Part shown: in pieces, positions 15,224-22,484 of the stretch | Position numbering within the stretch: position 1 is the stretch's first letter | Layout of the letters: every line of letters starts with the position of its first letter | DNA from: a virus | IMG/VR virus record: IMGVR_UViG_3300042476_000283 | Coordinates: 1 to 27,815 of that record | Strand: one strand, 5' to 3' | DNA length: 27,815 nucleotides | Notes under the pieces: generated by a model | Seen by the model: the letters and a program-made list of their open reading frames with translations, nothing else | What the model was told of the DNA's origin: nothing | Databases searched by the model: none | Made by a program: the position numbers and the translations under genes

Positions 15224-16324
15224 ATGTCTAAAGTTTCTGACAATCTCACAATCACTTCCGTTCAAGCCCGCAAGGCTGTTCTCAAAGCTTTCCAAGCAAA
15301 GCGTCCTATTTTCTTGTGGGGCCCTCCCGGCATCGGCAAGTCTGAGGTTGTTCAAGAAATTTCTGATGAACTTGGTGGTTTCGTCATTGACTTGCGTATG
15401 GCGCAAATGGAGCCTACTGATATTCGAGGCATCCCTTACTTCAACAAAGATATCAACAAGATGGACTGGGCCGCACCCGTCGATCTGCCCGATGAAGAAT
15501 TCGCAAAACAATACCCAGTGGTTGTTCTCTTCCTCGATGAAATGAACTCTGCACCCCCAGCTGTTCAGGCTGCAGGCTATCAACTGATTTTGAACCGTCG
15601 AGTCGGTAAGTACAAGTTGCCCAATAATGTCGTTATCGTTGCCGCAGGTAACCGTGACTCTGACAAAGGTGTGACATATCGCATGCCGATGCCCCTCGCT
15701 AATCGTTTCTTGCACTTGGAAATGCGAGCCGACTTTACTGCATGGCAGAACTGGGCTGTTGACAAAGGCATTCACAAAGACGTGGTTGGTTACTTGTCTT
15801 TTGCAAAACAAGACTTGTACGAATTCGATTCTAAGTCTTCAAGCCGAGCATTCGCTACTCCCCGTTCTTGGGTATTCGTGTCTGACTTGTTGAAAGACGA
15901 GGACGTTGACACTGACACACTGTTCAACTTGGTTGCAGGTGCAGTTGGTGAAGGTCTTGCTGTTAAGTTTATGGCACACCGCAAAGTCGCAGGTCGTATG
16001 CCCGACCCAGCTGATATCTTGTCAGGTAAAGTCAAAGACTTGTCTGTCAAAGAAATCTCGGCTATGTACTCACTGACAGTTTCTATGTGCTACGAATTGC
16101 GTGATGCACTTGAAAACAAGAAAGTGACCAACAAAGAATTCCATGACATGGCGAAGAACTTCTTCACATACATCATGGCTAACTTTGAAACTGAGTTGGT
16201 TGTTATGGGTGCTAAGATTGCACTCAAGACTTACAAACTCCCAATCGAGCCTAGCTTGCTTGGTGCTACATTTGATGATTTCCACAAGAAGTACGGCAAG
16301 TACATCGTGGAGGCTGGTAACTGA
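15224..16324 (+). CDS. MoxR-type AAA+ ATPase
   Basis: The 366-residue protein has Walker A GPPGIGKS (33-40), Walker B LFLDE (102-106), the D-I-R-G-I-P loop (67-71) and an N-R-F-L sensor/arginine-finger region, the order seen in MoxR/CobS-type AAA_5 ATPases. These form hexameric chaperones that remodel or load metal into partner proteins, usually working with a VWA protein; the VWA gene lies 555 bases downstream. T4-like cyanophages carry a related gene annotated cobS. AGGAT precedes the ATG. Its own promoter and terminator make it a single transcription unit. The target in the host is unknown. Confidence 0.85.
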   Translation: MSKVSDNLTITSVQARKAVLKAFQAKRPIFLWGPPGIGKSEVVQEISDELGGFVIDLRMAQMEPTDIRGIPYFNKDINKMDWAAPVDLPDEEFAKQYPVVVLFLDEMNSAPPAVQAAGYQLILNRRVGKYKLPNNVVIVAAGNRDSDKGVTYRMPMPLANRFLHLEMRADFTAWQNWAVDKGIHKDVVGYLSFAKQDLYEFDSKSSSRAFATPRSWVFVSDLLKDEDVDTDTLFNLVAGAVGEGLAVKFMAHRKVAGRMPDPADILSGKVKDLSVKEISAMYSLTVSMCYELRDALENKKVTNKEFHDMAKNFFTYIMANFETELVVMGAKIALKTYKLPIEPSLLGATFDDFHKKYGKYIVEAGN

Positions 16325-16342
16325 TTCAGTTACTAGTTTTAC

Positions 16343-16376
16343 AGGGTGAGTGTAGCAATATGCTCACCCTTTTTTT
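16343..16376 (+). terminator. Intrinsic terminator after the AAA+ gene
   Basis: AGGGTGAG (16343-16350) pairs with CTCACCCT (16363-16370), followed by a run of T. It starts about 20 bases after the stop codon. Confidence 0.88.
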
Positions 16377-16389
16377 ATTAAGGATTATT

Positions 16390-16542
16390 ATGTCAGGTAA
16401 AAAGTATTTTTATGCATTAGGGCAACGTGCCCGCTCTTGGGGTTGGACCAAGGATGATGGTATGGAGCACTTCAAAATTGAAGCAGGTGCAGCCTATGCA
16501 CGAATCGCATTTGATGCAGGTTACCGAGGGTTGTCACTATGA
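16390..16542 (+). CDS. Small phage protein (50 aa)
   Basis: The frame is also open from 16360, but that would begin inside the terminator hairpin. ATG 16390 has AAGGA six bases upstream and gives the 50-residue MSGKKYFYALGQRARSWGWT... product. It is basic and aromatic with an alanine-rich helix. The stop overlaps the next ATG (ATGA), so the two are coupled. No promoter of the series precedes it; it may depend on readthrough. Function unknown. Confidence 0.65.
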   Translation: MSGKKYFYALGQRARSWGWTKDDGMEHFKIEAGAAYARIAFDAGYRGLSL

Positions 16543-16823
16543 GTAACGAAGAAAAAAAGCCATTAGAGGTTGTGTTTGCCCCAGGTTGCTTTGATGACTT
16601 TGATGGTACACAGAAAGAACTGGACGAAATGATTGCTGAGATTAATCGCCTAGCCGAAACAGGTGAACTGTTTGAACGATCACTTCCTGTTGATTTGGAT
16701 GAACTCTCGGACGAGGAATTAGAAGAACTTGCCGGAAAGATGGGTATTGACCTCGATGACCTTAACGAAGTTGACCTTGACGAGGATGTAGTAAATCGTG
16801 CTACAAAACGGACCCTTCAATAA
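16539..16823 (+). CDS. Acidic phage protein of unknown function (94 aa)
   Basis: The 94-residue protein is strongly acidic, with a D/E-rich second half (L-D-E-L-S-D-E-E-L-E-E-L, then D-L-D-D-L) predicted to form helices. Such acidic small phage proteins can be DNA mimics or adaptors, but nothing here proves it. It starts by ATGA overlap with the previous gene and ends just before the promoter of the VWA gene, between the MoxR ATPase and its VWA partner. Confidence 0.65.
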   Translation: MSNEEKKPLEVVFAPGCFDDFDGTQKELDEMIAEINRLAETGELFERSLPVDLDELSDEELEELAGKMGIDLDDLNEVDLDEDVVNRATKRTLQ

Positions 16824-16824
16824 T

Positions 16825-16853
16825 TTGACAGAAAATCTATTATTTGCTATAAT
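16825..16853 (+). promoter_or_regulatory. Sigma-70 promoter, cassette series member 6
   Basis: TTGACA (16825-16830), 17-nt spacer starting GAAAATCTA, perfect TATAAT (16848-16853). Drives the VWA/HExxH gene. Confidence 0.88.
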
Positions 16854-16879
16854 AGACGCATAAACACTAAAGGACTAAC

Positions 16880-18163
16880 ATGAGCGAAGTTATCGACAAG
16901 CGCAAAACTAAAAAGAACAATGACAAGTTTGATAAACTTGTCGGCCCAACTGATCCCAAGATTGACCTGCAAGCCCGTGAGCGACTGGTAACTGCTCGAA
17001 TCGGTTTGCTGTTGCGCCATTCGTTTTTCGGTAACCTCGCAACACGCATGTCATTGACCAATGCCGATGAATGGTGTAGTACTGCGGCAACTGACGGTCT
17101 CAAATTCTATTACAACTCCCGTTTCATTATGATGCTCAAGCCTAAAGAGGTTGAGTTTCTTGTGGCACATGAGGTGTTGCATGTAGTGTACGATCACATG
17201 GGTCGCCGCGGTACTCGTGACCCGCAACTCTTTAACATTGCAAACGACTATGCAGTCAATGCCGACTTGAAGCGACACAAGGTTGGTCAATTCATTACCA
17301 CTGTGCCTTGCTTGTATGAGCAAAAGTATGACGGTAAGTCTTCTGAGGAAATCTATGATGACCTCATGAAGAATGTCCAAAAGATTGATATCAATAGTCT
17401 GATTGACCAGATGATTGACGATCACCTCGATGGTGATGGTGATGGTGAATCTGATGGTGACGGTGACGAAAAAGAAGGCAAAGGCAAAGGTCGTCCTAAG
17501 ATGTCTCCTGAAGAACGTGAACGTGCCCGTCAAGAAATCAAGCAAGCTATTTTAAATGCCGCACAGTCTGCCGAAGCAGGCACATTGCCTAAAGGTGTTG
17601 AGCGTTTGATTCGTAGCGTTACTGACCCAGTCATGCCCTGGCGTGAACTGATTCAGACTAACTTGACCAGTGCAATTCGTACTGACTTCTCTTGGATGCG
17701 TCCTTCACGCCGTGGTTGGCACATGGATGCTATCATGCCCGGCATGACGCCCGGTGAAGAAATCGATGTGGTCGTTGCTATCGACATGTCAGGCTCTATC
17801 TCTAACAAGCAAGCGCAAGCATTTTTGGGTGAGATTGGTGGCATGATGGATGCATTCGATGGCTACAAGGTTCATGTTTTCTGTTTCGATACTGAAATCT
17901 ACAACCCTGCTGACTTCACTAGCGAGAACCTTGATTCAATTGATGGCTACGAACCACAAGGTGGCGGTGGCACTGACTTTGATGCTATCTTTGAATACTT
18001 GAAAGAAGTCGGCAATGTTCCCAAGCGATTGATTGTTTTCACTGACGGTTATCCCTGCGGTTCTTGGGGTGATGCTGATTACTGCGATACAACTTGGATC
18101 ATTCATGGTGACCCTAATCCGAATCCCCCATTCGGTACTTACGCACTGTATGATGACAAGTGA
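16880..18163 (+). CDS. VWA-like protein with HExxH metallopeptidase-like domain (DUF2201 type)
   Basis: The 427-residue protein has two parts. The N-terminal domain holds HEVLHVVYDH (H97, H101, H106), an HExxHxxxxH zinc site. A low-complexity acidic then basic linker (about 183-205, Asp-Gly-rich then Lys-Gly-rich) follows. The C-terminal VWA-like domain has a MIDAS start D-M-S-G-S at D302 and a later GGGGTDF and F-T-D-G. This layout is typical of proteins encoded beside MoxR ATPases, so it probably acts as the ATPase's partner. It has its own strong promoter. Whether the zinc site is proteolytic or structural cannot be judged. The stop overlaps the next ORF. Confidence 0.85.
   Translation: MSEVIDKRKTKKNNDKFDKLVGPTDPKIDLQARERLVTARIGLLLRHSFFGNLATRMSLTNADEWCSTAATDGLKFYYNSRFIMMLKPKEVEFLVAHEVLHVVYDHMGRRGTRDPQLFNIANDYAVNADLKRHKVGQFITTVPCLYEQKYDGKSSEEIYDDLMKNVQKIDINSLIDQMIDDHLDGDGDGESDGDGDEKEGKGKGRPKMSPEERERARQEIKQAILNAAQSAEAGTLPKGVERLIRSVTDPVMPWRELIQTNLTSAIRTDFSWMRPSRRGWHMDAIMPGMTPGEEIDVVVAIDMSGSISNKQAQAFLGEIGGMMDAFDGYKVHVFCFDTEIYNPADFTSENLDSIDGYEPQGGGGTDFDAIFEYLKEVGNVPKRLIVFTDGYPCGSWGDADYCDTTWIIHGDPNPNPPFGTYALYDDK
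17428..17468 (+). repeat. GATGGT-type triplet repeat in the VWA gene linker
   Basis: Imperfect GATGGTGATGGTGAT units encode a Asp-Gly-rich linker. Such triplet runs can change length by slippage without breaking frame. Confidence 0.6.
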
Positions 18164-18392
18164 AAAGTTAATTTTCGAATCACCCGATGGAGGTAAAACA
18201 GTGTATGCTCGTAAAATGGGCGAGACTGATCGACACCTTCATTGGGTTGACCCGGTGCACAAAAAAGAAGGAGAACTATCTGCTAGGTGGTTTAAATTAA
18301 AAGAAGCCGTGTTCATGGCAGACAGTGATCCTACACTCAATGATGCAATAAGTAAGGTAGAAATGTTGTATGCTATCAAAAAAGGATCCTAA
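18150..18392 (+). CDS. Small phage protein (80 aa)
   Basis: The frame is open further upstream inside the VWA gene, but the ATGATG at 18150/18153 just before the VWA stop is the sensible start, giving a 79-80 residue product. It is mixed alpha/beta with H-L-H-W-V-D-P and a C-terminal helix; no recognised motif. Overlaps at both ends (14 nt upstream, 23 nt downstream) suggest translational coupling with the VWA gene and the following ORF. Confidence 0.6.
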   Translation: MMTSEKLIFESPDGGKTVYARKMGETDRHLHWVDPVHKKEGELSARWFKLKEAVFMADSDPTLNDAISKVEMLYAIKKGS

Positions 18393-18651
18393 TCAATTGA
18401 GTGTCCATTCTATCATCGAAATAAAGCCTGAGGTGTGGCATGTTAATAGAAAGTTAGACTTCAAGCCCCCACATTTTGTCACAGCAAACACAGCAATAAC
18501 AAGAGAATCAGCTAAATGGATCGTTCATACCCTATCAGGACGTTATACCTTTATTGGATCAGAATCCATAGATGATTTCTTTGTGCCAATTACATTGCCC
18601 TCATTTGAAGATCCTACTGAGGCATTACTGTACGAACTAAAATGGTCTTGA
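18370..18651 (+). CDS. Small phage protein (93 aa)
   Basis: The 93-residue protein begins MLSKKDPNQLSVHSIIEIKP. No motif recognised; it looks like a compact alpha/beta protein. It overlaps the previous gene by 23 nt and has no clear ribosome-binding site, so it probably relies on coupling. Its TGA stop falls inside a TTGACA hexamer at 18648. Confidence 0.6.
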   Translation: MLSKKDPNQLSVHSIIEIKPEVWHVNRKLDFKPPHFVTANTAITRESAKWIVHTLSGRYTFIGSESIDDFFVPITLPSFEDPTEALLYELKWS

Positions 18652-18680
18652 CATTTATTTTAAGTGTCGAAAACTACTAT
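18648..18680 (+). promoter_or_regulatory. Weak promoter candidate upstream of the 228-aa gene
   Basis: TTGACA (18648-18653) is perfect, but no TATAAT-like box occurs at 17 nt; TACTAT (18675-18680) is 21 nt away. The site may use an activator or may be degenerate. A strong Shine-Dalgarno (AAAAGGAGAAAA, 18695-18706) follows. Confidence 0.35.
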
Positions 18681-18711
18681 TAAATAATAATATCAAAAGG
18701 AGAAAACTATT

Positions 18712-19398
18712 ATGAGTTTTTTAAGACACGTAGGTAAACATGGCGACCGAAAAGTTGCAGTCATTTTTAGAGAGGTACCGGGCGAGCCGCATATGTGCTT
18801 GGTAGCCTATACAGAGTTGTTAAATCAACACATTCATGATCCAATGATTAAATGTATTGAGTCTGATATTGGTCAAAACAGTGAAAACTTGGCGGACGCA
18901 TTGAATCGGTCTTATACCAAAGACGGTAATCCAATTCTACAAGTTTTACACAGAGAAGGTCAATTGAAGAAAGTCAATACTGAGATGGTACTGATGACTC
19001 CTGCACCCAACACTAAGATTAGGTTGAATGAACTCAACAAAATTTTGAATGAAATGAAACAGGGTGAAGCCGCAGTCAAGCGTCTTGCCGAGATAGATAG
19101 TAGCCGCGGATTGCAGGACCCGGCCGATGTTGCTCGTAGAATGCGTGGCAATCAAGAACCACCGCAAAACGTACAAAGTGCCCAGGGCGTATTAGCCGAT
19201 AATGAGTTAGCAAATAACTTGCGTCAGCAAGCACAAAAGATGGATGCAGAGGCTAAAGGACTACTAGCAGAATCACAACGTTTGCTGAAAGAAGCCGCAC
19301 AGATGGACGGCGGGGTACTTGAAACAGTGTCAACTGCTTCTATCTCTGTTCAACCAAAGCGTAGAGGTCGTCCTGCAAAGGCAAAAGCAGTAGCGTAA
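18712..19398 (+). CDS. Phage protein with coiled-coil and AT-hook-like C-terminus
   Basis: The 228-residue protein has an N-terminal globular part (about 1-90), an Ala/Gln-rich helical region (170-205) likely to be a coiled coil, and a basic tail P-K-R-R-G-R-P-A-K that matches the AT-hook core (R-G-R-P). This suggests binding to AT-rich DNA. It has the strongest Shine-Dalgarno in this part of the window and is probably abundant. It lies just upstream of the nucleotide-metabolism genes. I do not recognise the family, so a DNA-binding structural or regulatory role is inferred only from the tail. Confidence 0.65.
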   Translation: MSFLRHVGKHGDRKVAVIFREVPGEPHMCLVAYTELLNQHIHDPMIKCIESDIGQNSENLADALNRSYTKDGNPILQVLHREGQLKKVNTEMVLMTPAPNTKIRLNELNKILNEMKQGEAAVKRLAEIDSSRGLQDPADVARRMRGNQEPPQNVQSAQGVLADNELANNLRQQAQKMDAEAKGLLAESQRLLKEAAQMDGGVLETVSTASISVQPKRRGRPAKAKAVA

Positions 19399-19404
19399 CA
19401 ACAC

Positions 19405-19701
19405 ATGTCACCTGAATTCATCGCAAAGTGGGAACACATCTTAGAAGATGTTGAGAAACAAAAAATACCTGTACAGTTTATTAAAAAGATAATCGTCAAG
19501 CTTGAAGGTAAACGACAACAGACAATTAACATTGAAAAGTTTCTCAGTCAAGGTTTGGACCCTGAACAAATTGAGGATGCAGTTGGTAGAAAACTGCACG
19601 AGCTTGACGATCAAATTTCAAGTGTGGAATTTGTTCTCAATGTTCAAAACATTGCCGAGACGGTACAACCAGAAACTGATAGGTTATTGAATAAACTATG
19701 A
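19405..19701 (+). CDS. Small helical phage protein (98 aa)
   Basis: The 98-residue protein is all helical and charged, beginning MSPEFIAKWEHILEDVEKQK. It has no catalytic motif. It follows the AT-hook-like gene by 6 nt and overlaps folA by ATGA, so it is translated in the same operon as the DHFR and thymidylate synthase genes. Function unknown. Confidence 0.65.
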   Translation: MSPEFIAKWEHILEDVEKQKIPVQFIKKIIVKLEGKRQQTINIEKFLSQGLDPEQIEDAVGRKLHELDDQISSVEFVLNVQNIAETVQPETDRLLNKL

Positions 19702-20150
19702 AACTGATAGTAGCATGTGATCCAAAAGGTGGAATAGGCTACAACAACAAATTGCCCTGGAGTAAAATCGAGGGCGATTTGCCAAGATTCAAAGAATTGA
19801 CTACAGGTAAAGTTATACTTATGGGTCGTAATACTTGGGACAGTTTACCTAAAAAACCTCTACCCAATCGTATTAATGTTGTAGTGTCTAGTAAGGCTAT
19901 CCCAGAAATAACTACACTGACTAGCCTACCTGCCAGAGACACAATGGATTTAGTAGATGTTTGGTTAATAGGTGGTGCAAAAATCATTAATTCAAGTTGG
20001 CACTTAATTGATGAAGTTCATTTGAGTAGAACAGTAGCCGAACACACTTGCGATACCTTCATCGATTTAGTAAAATTAGAGAAAGAGTTTGTGTGTTGGT
20101 TTAAAGAACAACACACAGACCACTCATATGAAATTTGGAAAAGAAAATGA
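19698..20150 (+). CDS. folA: Dihydrofolate reductase
   Basis: This enzyme reduces dihydrofolate with NADPH, regenerating the cofactor used by thymidylate synthase. The 150-residue protein shows the family landmarks: GIGYNNKLPW near the N-terminus, E-G-D-L-P-R-F-K, VILMGRNTWDSLP (cofactor binding) and WLIGGAKI. Length is normal. ATGA overlaps link it to the genes on both sides. The order DHFR then thymidylate synthase with a 4-nt overlap is the same as T4 frd-td. Confidence 0.95.
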   Translation: MKLIVACDPKGGIGYNNKLPWSKIEGDLPRFKELTTGKVILMGRNTWDSLPKKPLPNRINVVVSSKAIPEITTLTSLPARDTMDLVDVWLIGGAKIINSSWHLIDEVHLSRTVAEHTCDTFIDLVKLEKEFVCWFKEQHTDHSYEIWKRK

Positions 20151-21052
20151 AACAATATCACGATTTACTACAAGACATACTAGATAATGGAGAACTTAAA
20201 GATGATAGAACTGGTGTTGGCACCTATAGTGTTTTTGGCCGTAATCTTCGCTTTGATTTGCGTAGAGGCTTTCCCGCTATCACTACTAAAAAGCTTGCAT
20301 GGAAAGCTTGTGTCGGTGAACTTCTTTGGTTCATTGAAGGATCTAGTGATGAACGTAGATTGGCAGAACTCACCCATGGTGAAGGTAACGCAGAGGGAAA
20401 GGTTACTATCTGGACACCGAATGCGCTTGCGCCGTATTGGAAACCAAAAGCGAAATTCGAAGGTGACTTGGGTAGGGTATACGGCGTACAATGGCGCCAC
20501 TGGAACAAAGACACGGTTGAAAAAGACATGGGTCCAGCGCACAAAGGTGGCACACGCCTCGCGGTAGACAGAACAGAAGTTGACCAATTGACAAATCTCA
20601 TCGAAGGACTGAAACAAGATCCTAATGGGCGCAGACACATTTTAAGTGCCTGGAACGTGAGCGAACTAGACCAAATGGCATTGCCACCTTGTCACGTTAT
20701 GAGTCAATTCTATGTCAACAAAGATAAAGAACTTAGTTGTCATATGTACCAACGTAGTGTTGATGTGTTCTTAGGTCTTCCGTTTAACATCGCTAGTTAT
20801 GCGTTACTCACTCATTTGATTGCGCATCATTGTGGATTGAAAGTAGGCGAGTTGATTATCAGCACAGGTGATACTCATATCTACAAAGATCACATTGAAC
20901 AAGTTAAAACACAACTATCACGAACCGAATTTTCTGCTCCTACTTTATATCTGAGTGCTCAGAAAACAAATATATTTGAAATGAGAATGGAAGACATTCA
21001 CTTAGATAACTATGAGAGCCATGGACAAATTAAAGCGAATATGGCAGTTTGA
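20147..21052 (+). CDS. thyA: Thymidylate synthase
   Basis: This enzyme converts dUMP to dTMP with methylene-tetrahydrofolate. Landmarks are D-D-R-T-G-V-G-T, LGRVYGVQWRHW, the catalytic Cys182 in ALPPCHVMSQF, and R-S-V-D-V-F-L-G-L-P-F-N. At 301 residues it is longer than E. coli ThyA (264), partly from an insertion around residues 118-145, as phage forms often show. A TTG at 20135 is in frame, but ATG 20147 overlaps folA by ATGA and has GGAAAAG just upstream. It supplies dTMP for phage replication. Confidence 0.96.
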   Translation: MKQYHDLLQDILDNGELKDDRTGVGTYSVFGRNLRFDLRRGFPAITTKKLAWKACVGELLWFIEGSSDERRLAELTHGEGNAEGKVTIWTPNALAPYWKPKAKFEGDLGRVYGVQWRHWNKDTVEKDMGPAHKGGTRLAVDRTEVDQLTNLIEGLKQDPNGRRHILSAWNVSELDQMALPPCHVMSQFYVNKDKELSCHMYQRSVDVFLGLPFNIASYALLTHLIAHHCGLKVGELIISTGDTHIYKDHIEQVKTQLSRTEFSAPTLYLSAQKTNIFEMRMEDIHLDNYESHGQIKANMAV

Positions 21053-21311
21053 TGACGGTAAGGACATCATAACAAGTAGTTATGTTGTTCATACATTTTC
21101 GTTAAGTGACGTAGATGATCCTGATATCTATGCAGGCGGTCCTATCTTTGACTGGGAACGTAGTGAACCAGGTCAATGGGTAATGAAAAATGCAATTACT
21201 AAACCAACCTGGTATAAGCAGCTTGATGCGATGACATATGGGTATAAGTTTCAAATAAGAGCAGACCTAACACCCGAACAAATAACATTTTTTGAATTGA
21301 AATTTAAATGA
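21012..21311 (+). CDS. Small phage protein (99 aa)
   Basis: The product is 99 residues from ATG 21012 or 96 from ATG 21021; both lie inside the end of thyA (overlap 41 or 32 nt). The sequence is beta-rich with many aromatics (I-W-Q-F-D-D-G, F-D-W-E-R-S, T-W-Y-K-Q-L) and no catalytic signature. It starts inside thyA and ends with ATGA overlap into the epimerase gene, bridging the nucleotide and sugar operons. No function recognised. Confidence 0.65.
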   Translation: MRAMDKLKRIWQFDDGKDIITSSYVVHTFSLSDVDDPDIYAGGPIFDWERSEPGQWVMKNAITKPTWYKQLDAMTYGYKFQIRADLTPEQITFFELKFK

Positions 21312-22273
21312 AAATATTAGTAACCGGCGGCATGGGATTGATAGGACATCATGTCGTATCTAAATTAGAGCAACTACAACATGATGTTGTTATAGTTGAC
21401 ACCCAAACAAACTACGGAATTATTCCACAAGAAGAAGTCAACTATCTGGTGTCTGAACGAAAAAAGAAAATAAAGACATATCAAAATTTTAAGTTTGATA
21501 TTTGTAGTGCTGGAAACATTGAATGGTTGTTTGCGGCAAATAAATTTGATATCGTCATTCACATGGCTAGCTTCCCTAGACAGAAAGTGGTCAATGCTAA
21601 CCCACCATGGGGCAGTCGTGTAATGAGTGAAGGTCTACTCAACCTATGTGAAATGAGTAAAAAGAATAACGTAAAGAAATTTGTATACATCAGTTCAAGT
21701 ATGGTCTATGGTGACTTTACCAACGATGTGACAGAAGATTATAATTGTAAGCCACAAGGACAATATGGAATACTCAAGCTCACTGGGGAACACCTGGTTA
21801 AAGATTACACTCGCAGAGGCTGTTTTAATCATACTATTATTCGGCCAAGTGCTGTATACGGCCCGCTTGATGTGGAAGATAGAGTTATTGCAAAATTCAT
21901 GCTCACAGCAATGCGCGGTGCTACTCTTAAGGTTAATGGAGCAGGAGAAACACTCGATTTCACCTACGTTGAAGACGCCGCCGATGGAATCGTTGCCGCG
22001 AGTTTAAGTTCCAATACCGACAATAAGACATACAACATTACCAAGAGCCACAGTAGGAGTCTGCTTGATGCGGCACAACTAGCTGTGAAGATTGTCGGTA
22101 AAGGATCTATTGAAGTTAGAGACAAAGACGCTGACTTCCCAAGTCGAGGTGCACTAAACATTGATGCTGCCCGTAGAGACTTCGGTTATGATCCGAAAGT
22201 AGATGTTGAAGAAGGATTTCAAAAGTACTATGAATGGCTGAGTACATCAAGTTACTGGCAGAATAGAATATAA
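21308..22273 (+). CDS. NAD-dependent sugar epimerase/dehydratase (extended SDR)
   Basis: The 321-residue protein has the extended SDR layout: Rossmann motif TGGMGLIG (6-13), ISSSMVYG around 129-135, and the Y153-x3-K157 pair in YGILK. A substrate-binding half follows (RPSAVYGP, later D-F-T-Y-V-E-D-A-A). Such enzymes epimerise, dehydrate or reduce nucleotide-sugars such as UDP-glucose; the exact substrate is not clear. The next enzymes are an aminotransferase and a radical SAM protein, so it probably supplies a modified sugar. It starts by ATGA overlap with the previous gene. Confidence 0.88.
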   Translation: MKILVTGGMGLIGHHVVSKLEQLQHDVVIVDTQTNYGIIPQEEVNYLVSERKKKIKTYQNFKFDICSAGNIEWLFAANKFDIVIHMASFPRQKVVNANPPWGSRVMSEGLLNLCEMSKKNNVKKFVYISSSMVYGDFTNDVTEDYNCKPQGQYGILKLTGEHLVKDYTRRGCFNHTIIRPSAVYGPLDVEDRVIAKFMLTAMRGATLKVNGAGETLDFTYVEDAADGIVAASLSSNTDNKTYNITKSHSRSLLDAAQLAVKIVGKGSIEVRDKDADFPSRGALNIDAARRDFGYDPKVDVEEGFQKYYEWLSTSSYWQNRI

Positions 22274-22274
22274 A

Positions 22275-22484
22275 ATGAATGAATTAGAAACTGCATTAAA
22301 AACACATGACTGGACTTTAAATGGATATAAATCTAGAGTCATAGTGGATAAGTTGATGAAGGAAAATCCTGAACAATCAACAGTGTTATGGGAACAATAT
22401 TGCCCGTGGTCTGTTACTAACGGCGGCTATATAGAATGGGCAAAAAATGAAAATCACTCACTTCGGTCTAGCAAGACAGTATAA
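22275..22484 (+). CDS. Small phage protein between epimerase and aminotransferase (69 aa)
   Basis: The 69-residue protein (MNELETALKTHDWTLNGYKS...) starts two bases after the epimerase stop and overlaps the aminotransferase by 38 nt. It is helical and rich in Trp and Asn, with no motif recognised. Its position inside the sugar cassette suggests an accessory role. The overlap argues for coupling, although the lack of a clear Shine-Dalgarno lowers confidence. Confidence 0.5.
   Translation: MNELETALKTHDWTLNGYKSRVIVDKLMKENPEQSTVLWEQYCPWSVTNGGYIEWAKNENHSLRSSKTV

Noticed and set aside
16360-16389. Upstream in-frame start for the 50-aa gene
   Set aside because: It would begin inside the terminator hairpin; ATG 16390 has a good Shine-Dalgarno.
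20180-20640. Overlapping ORFs on both strands within thyA (up to 152 codons)
   Set aside because: thyA is unmistakable and these are shadows of its codon bias.
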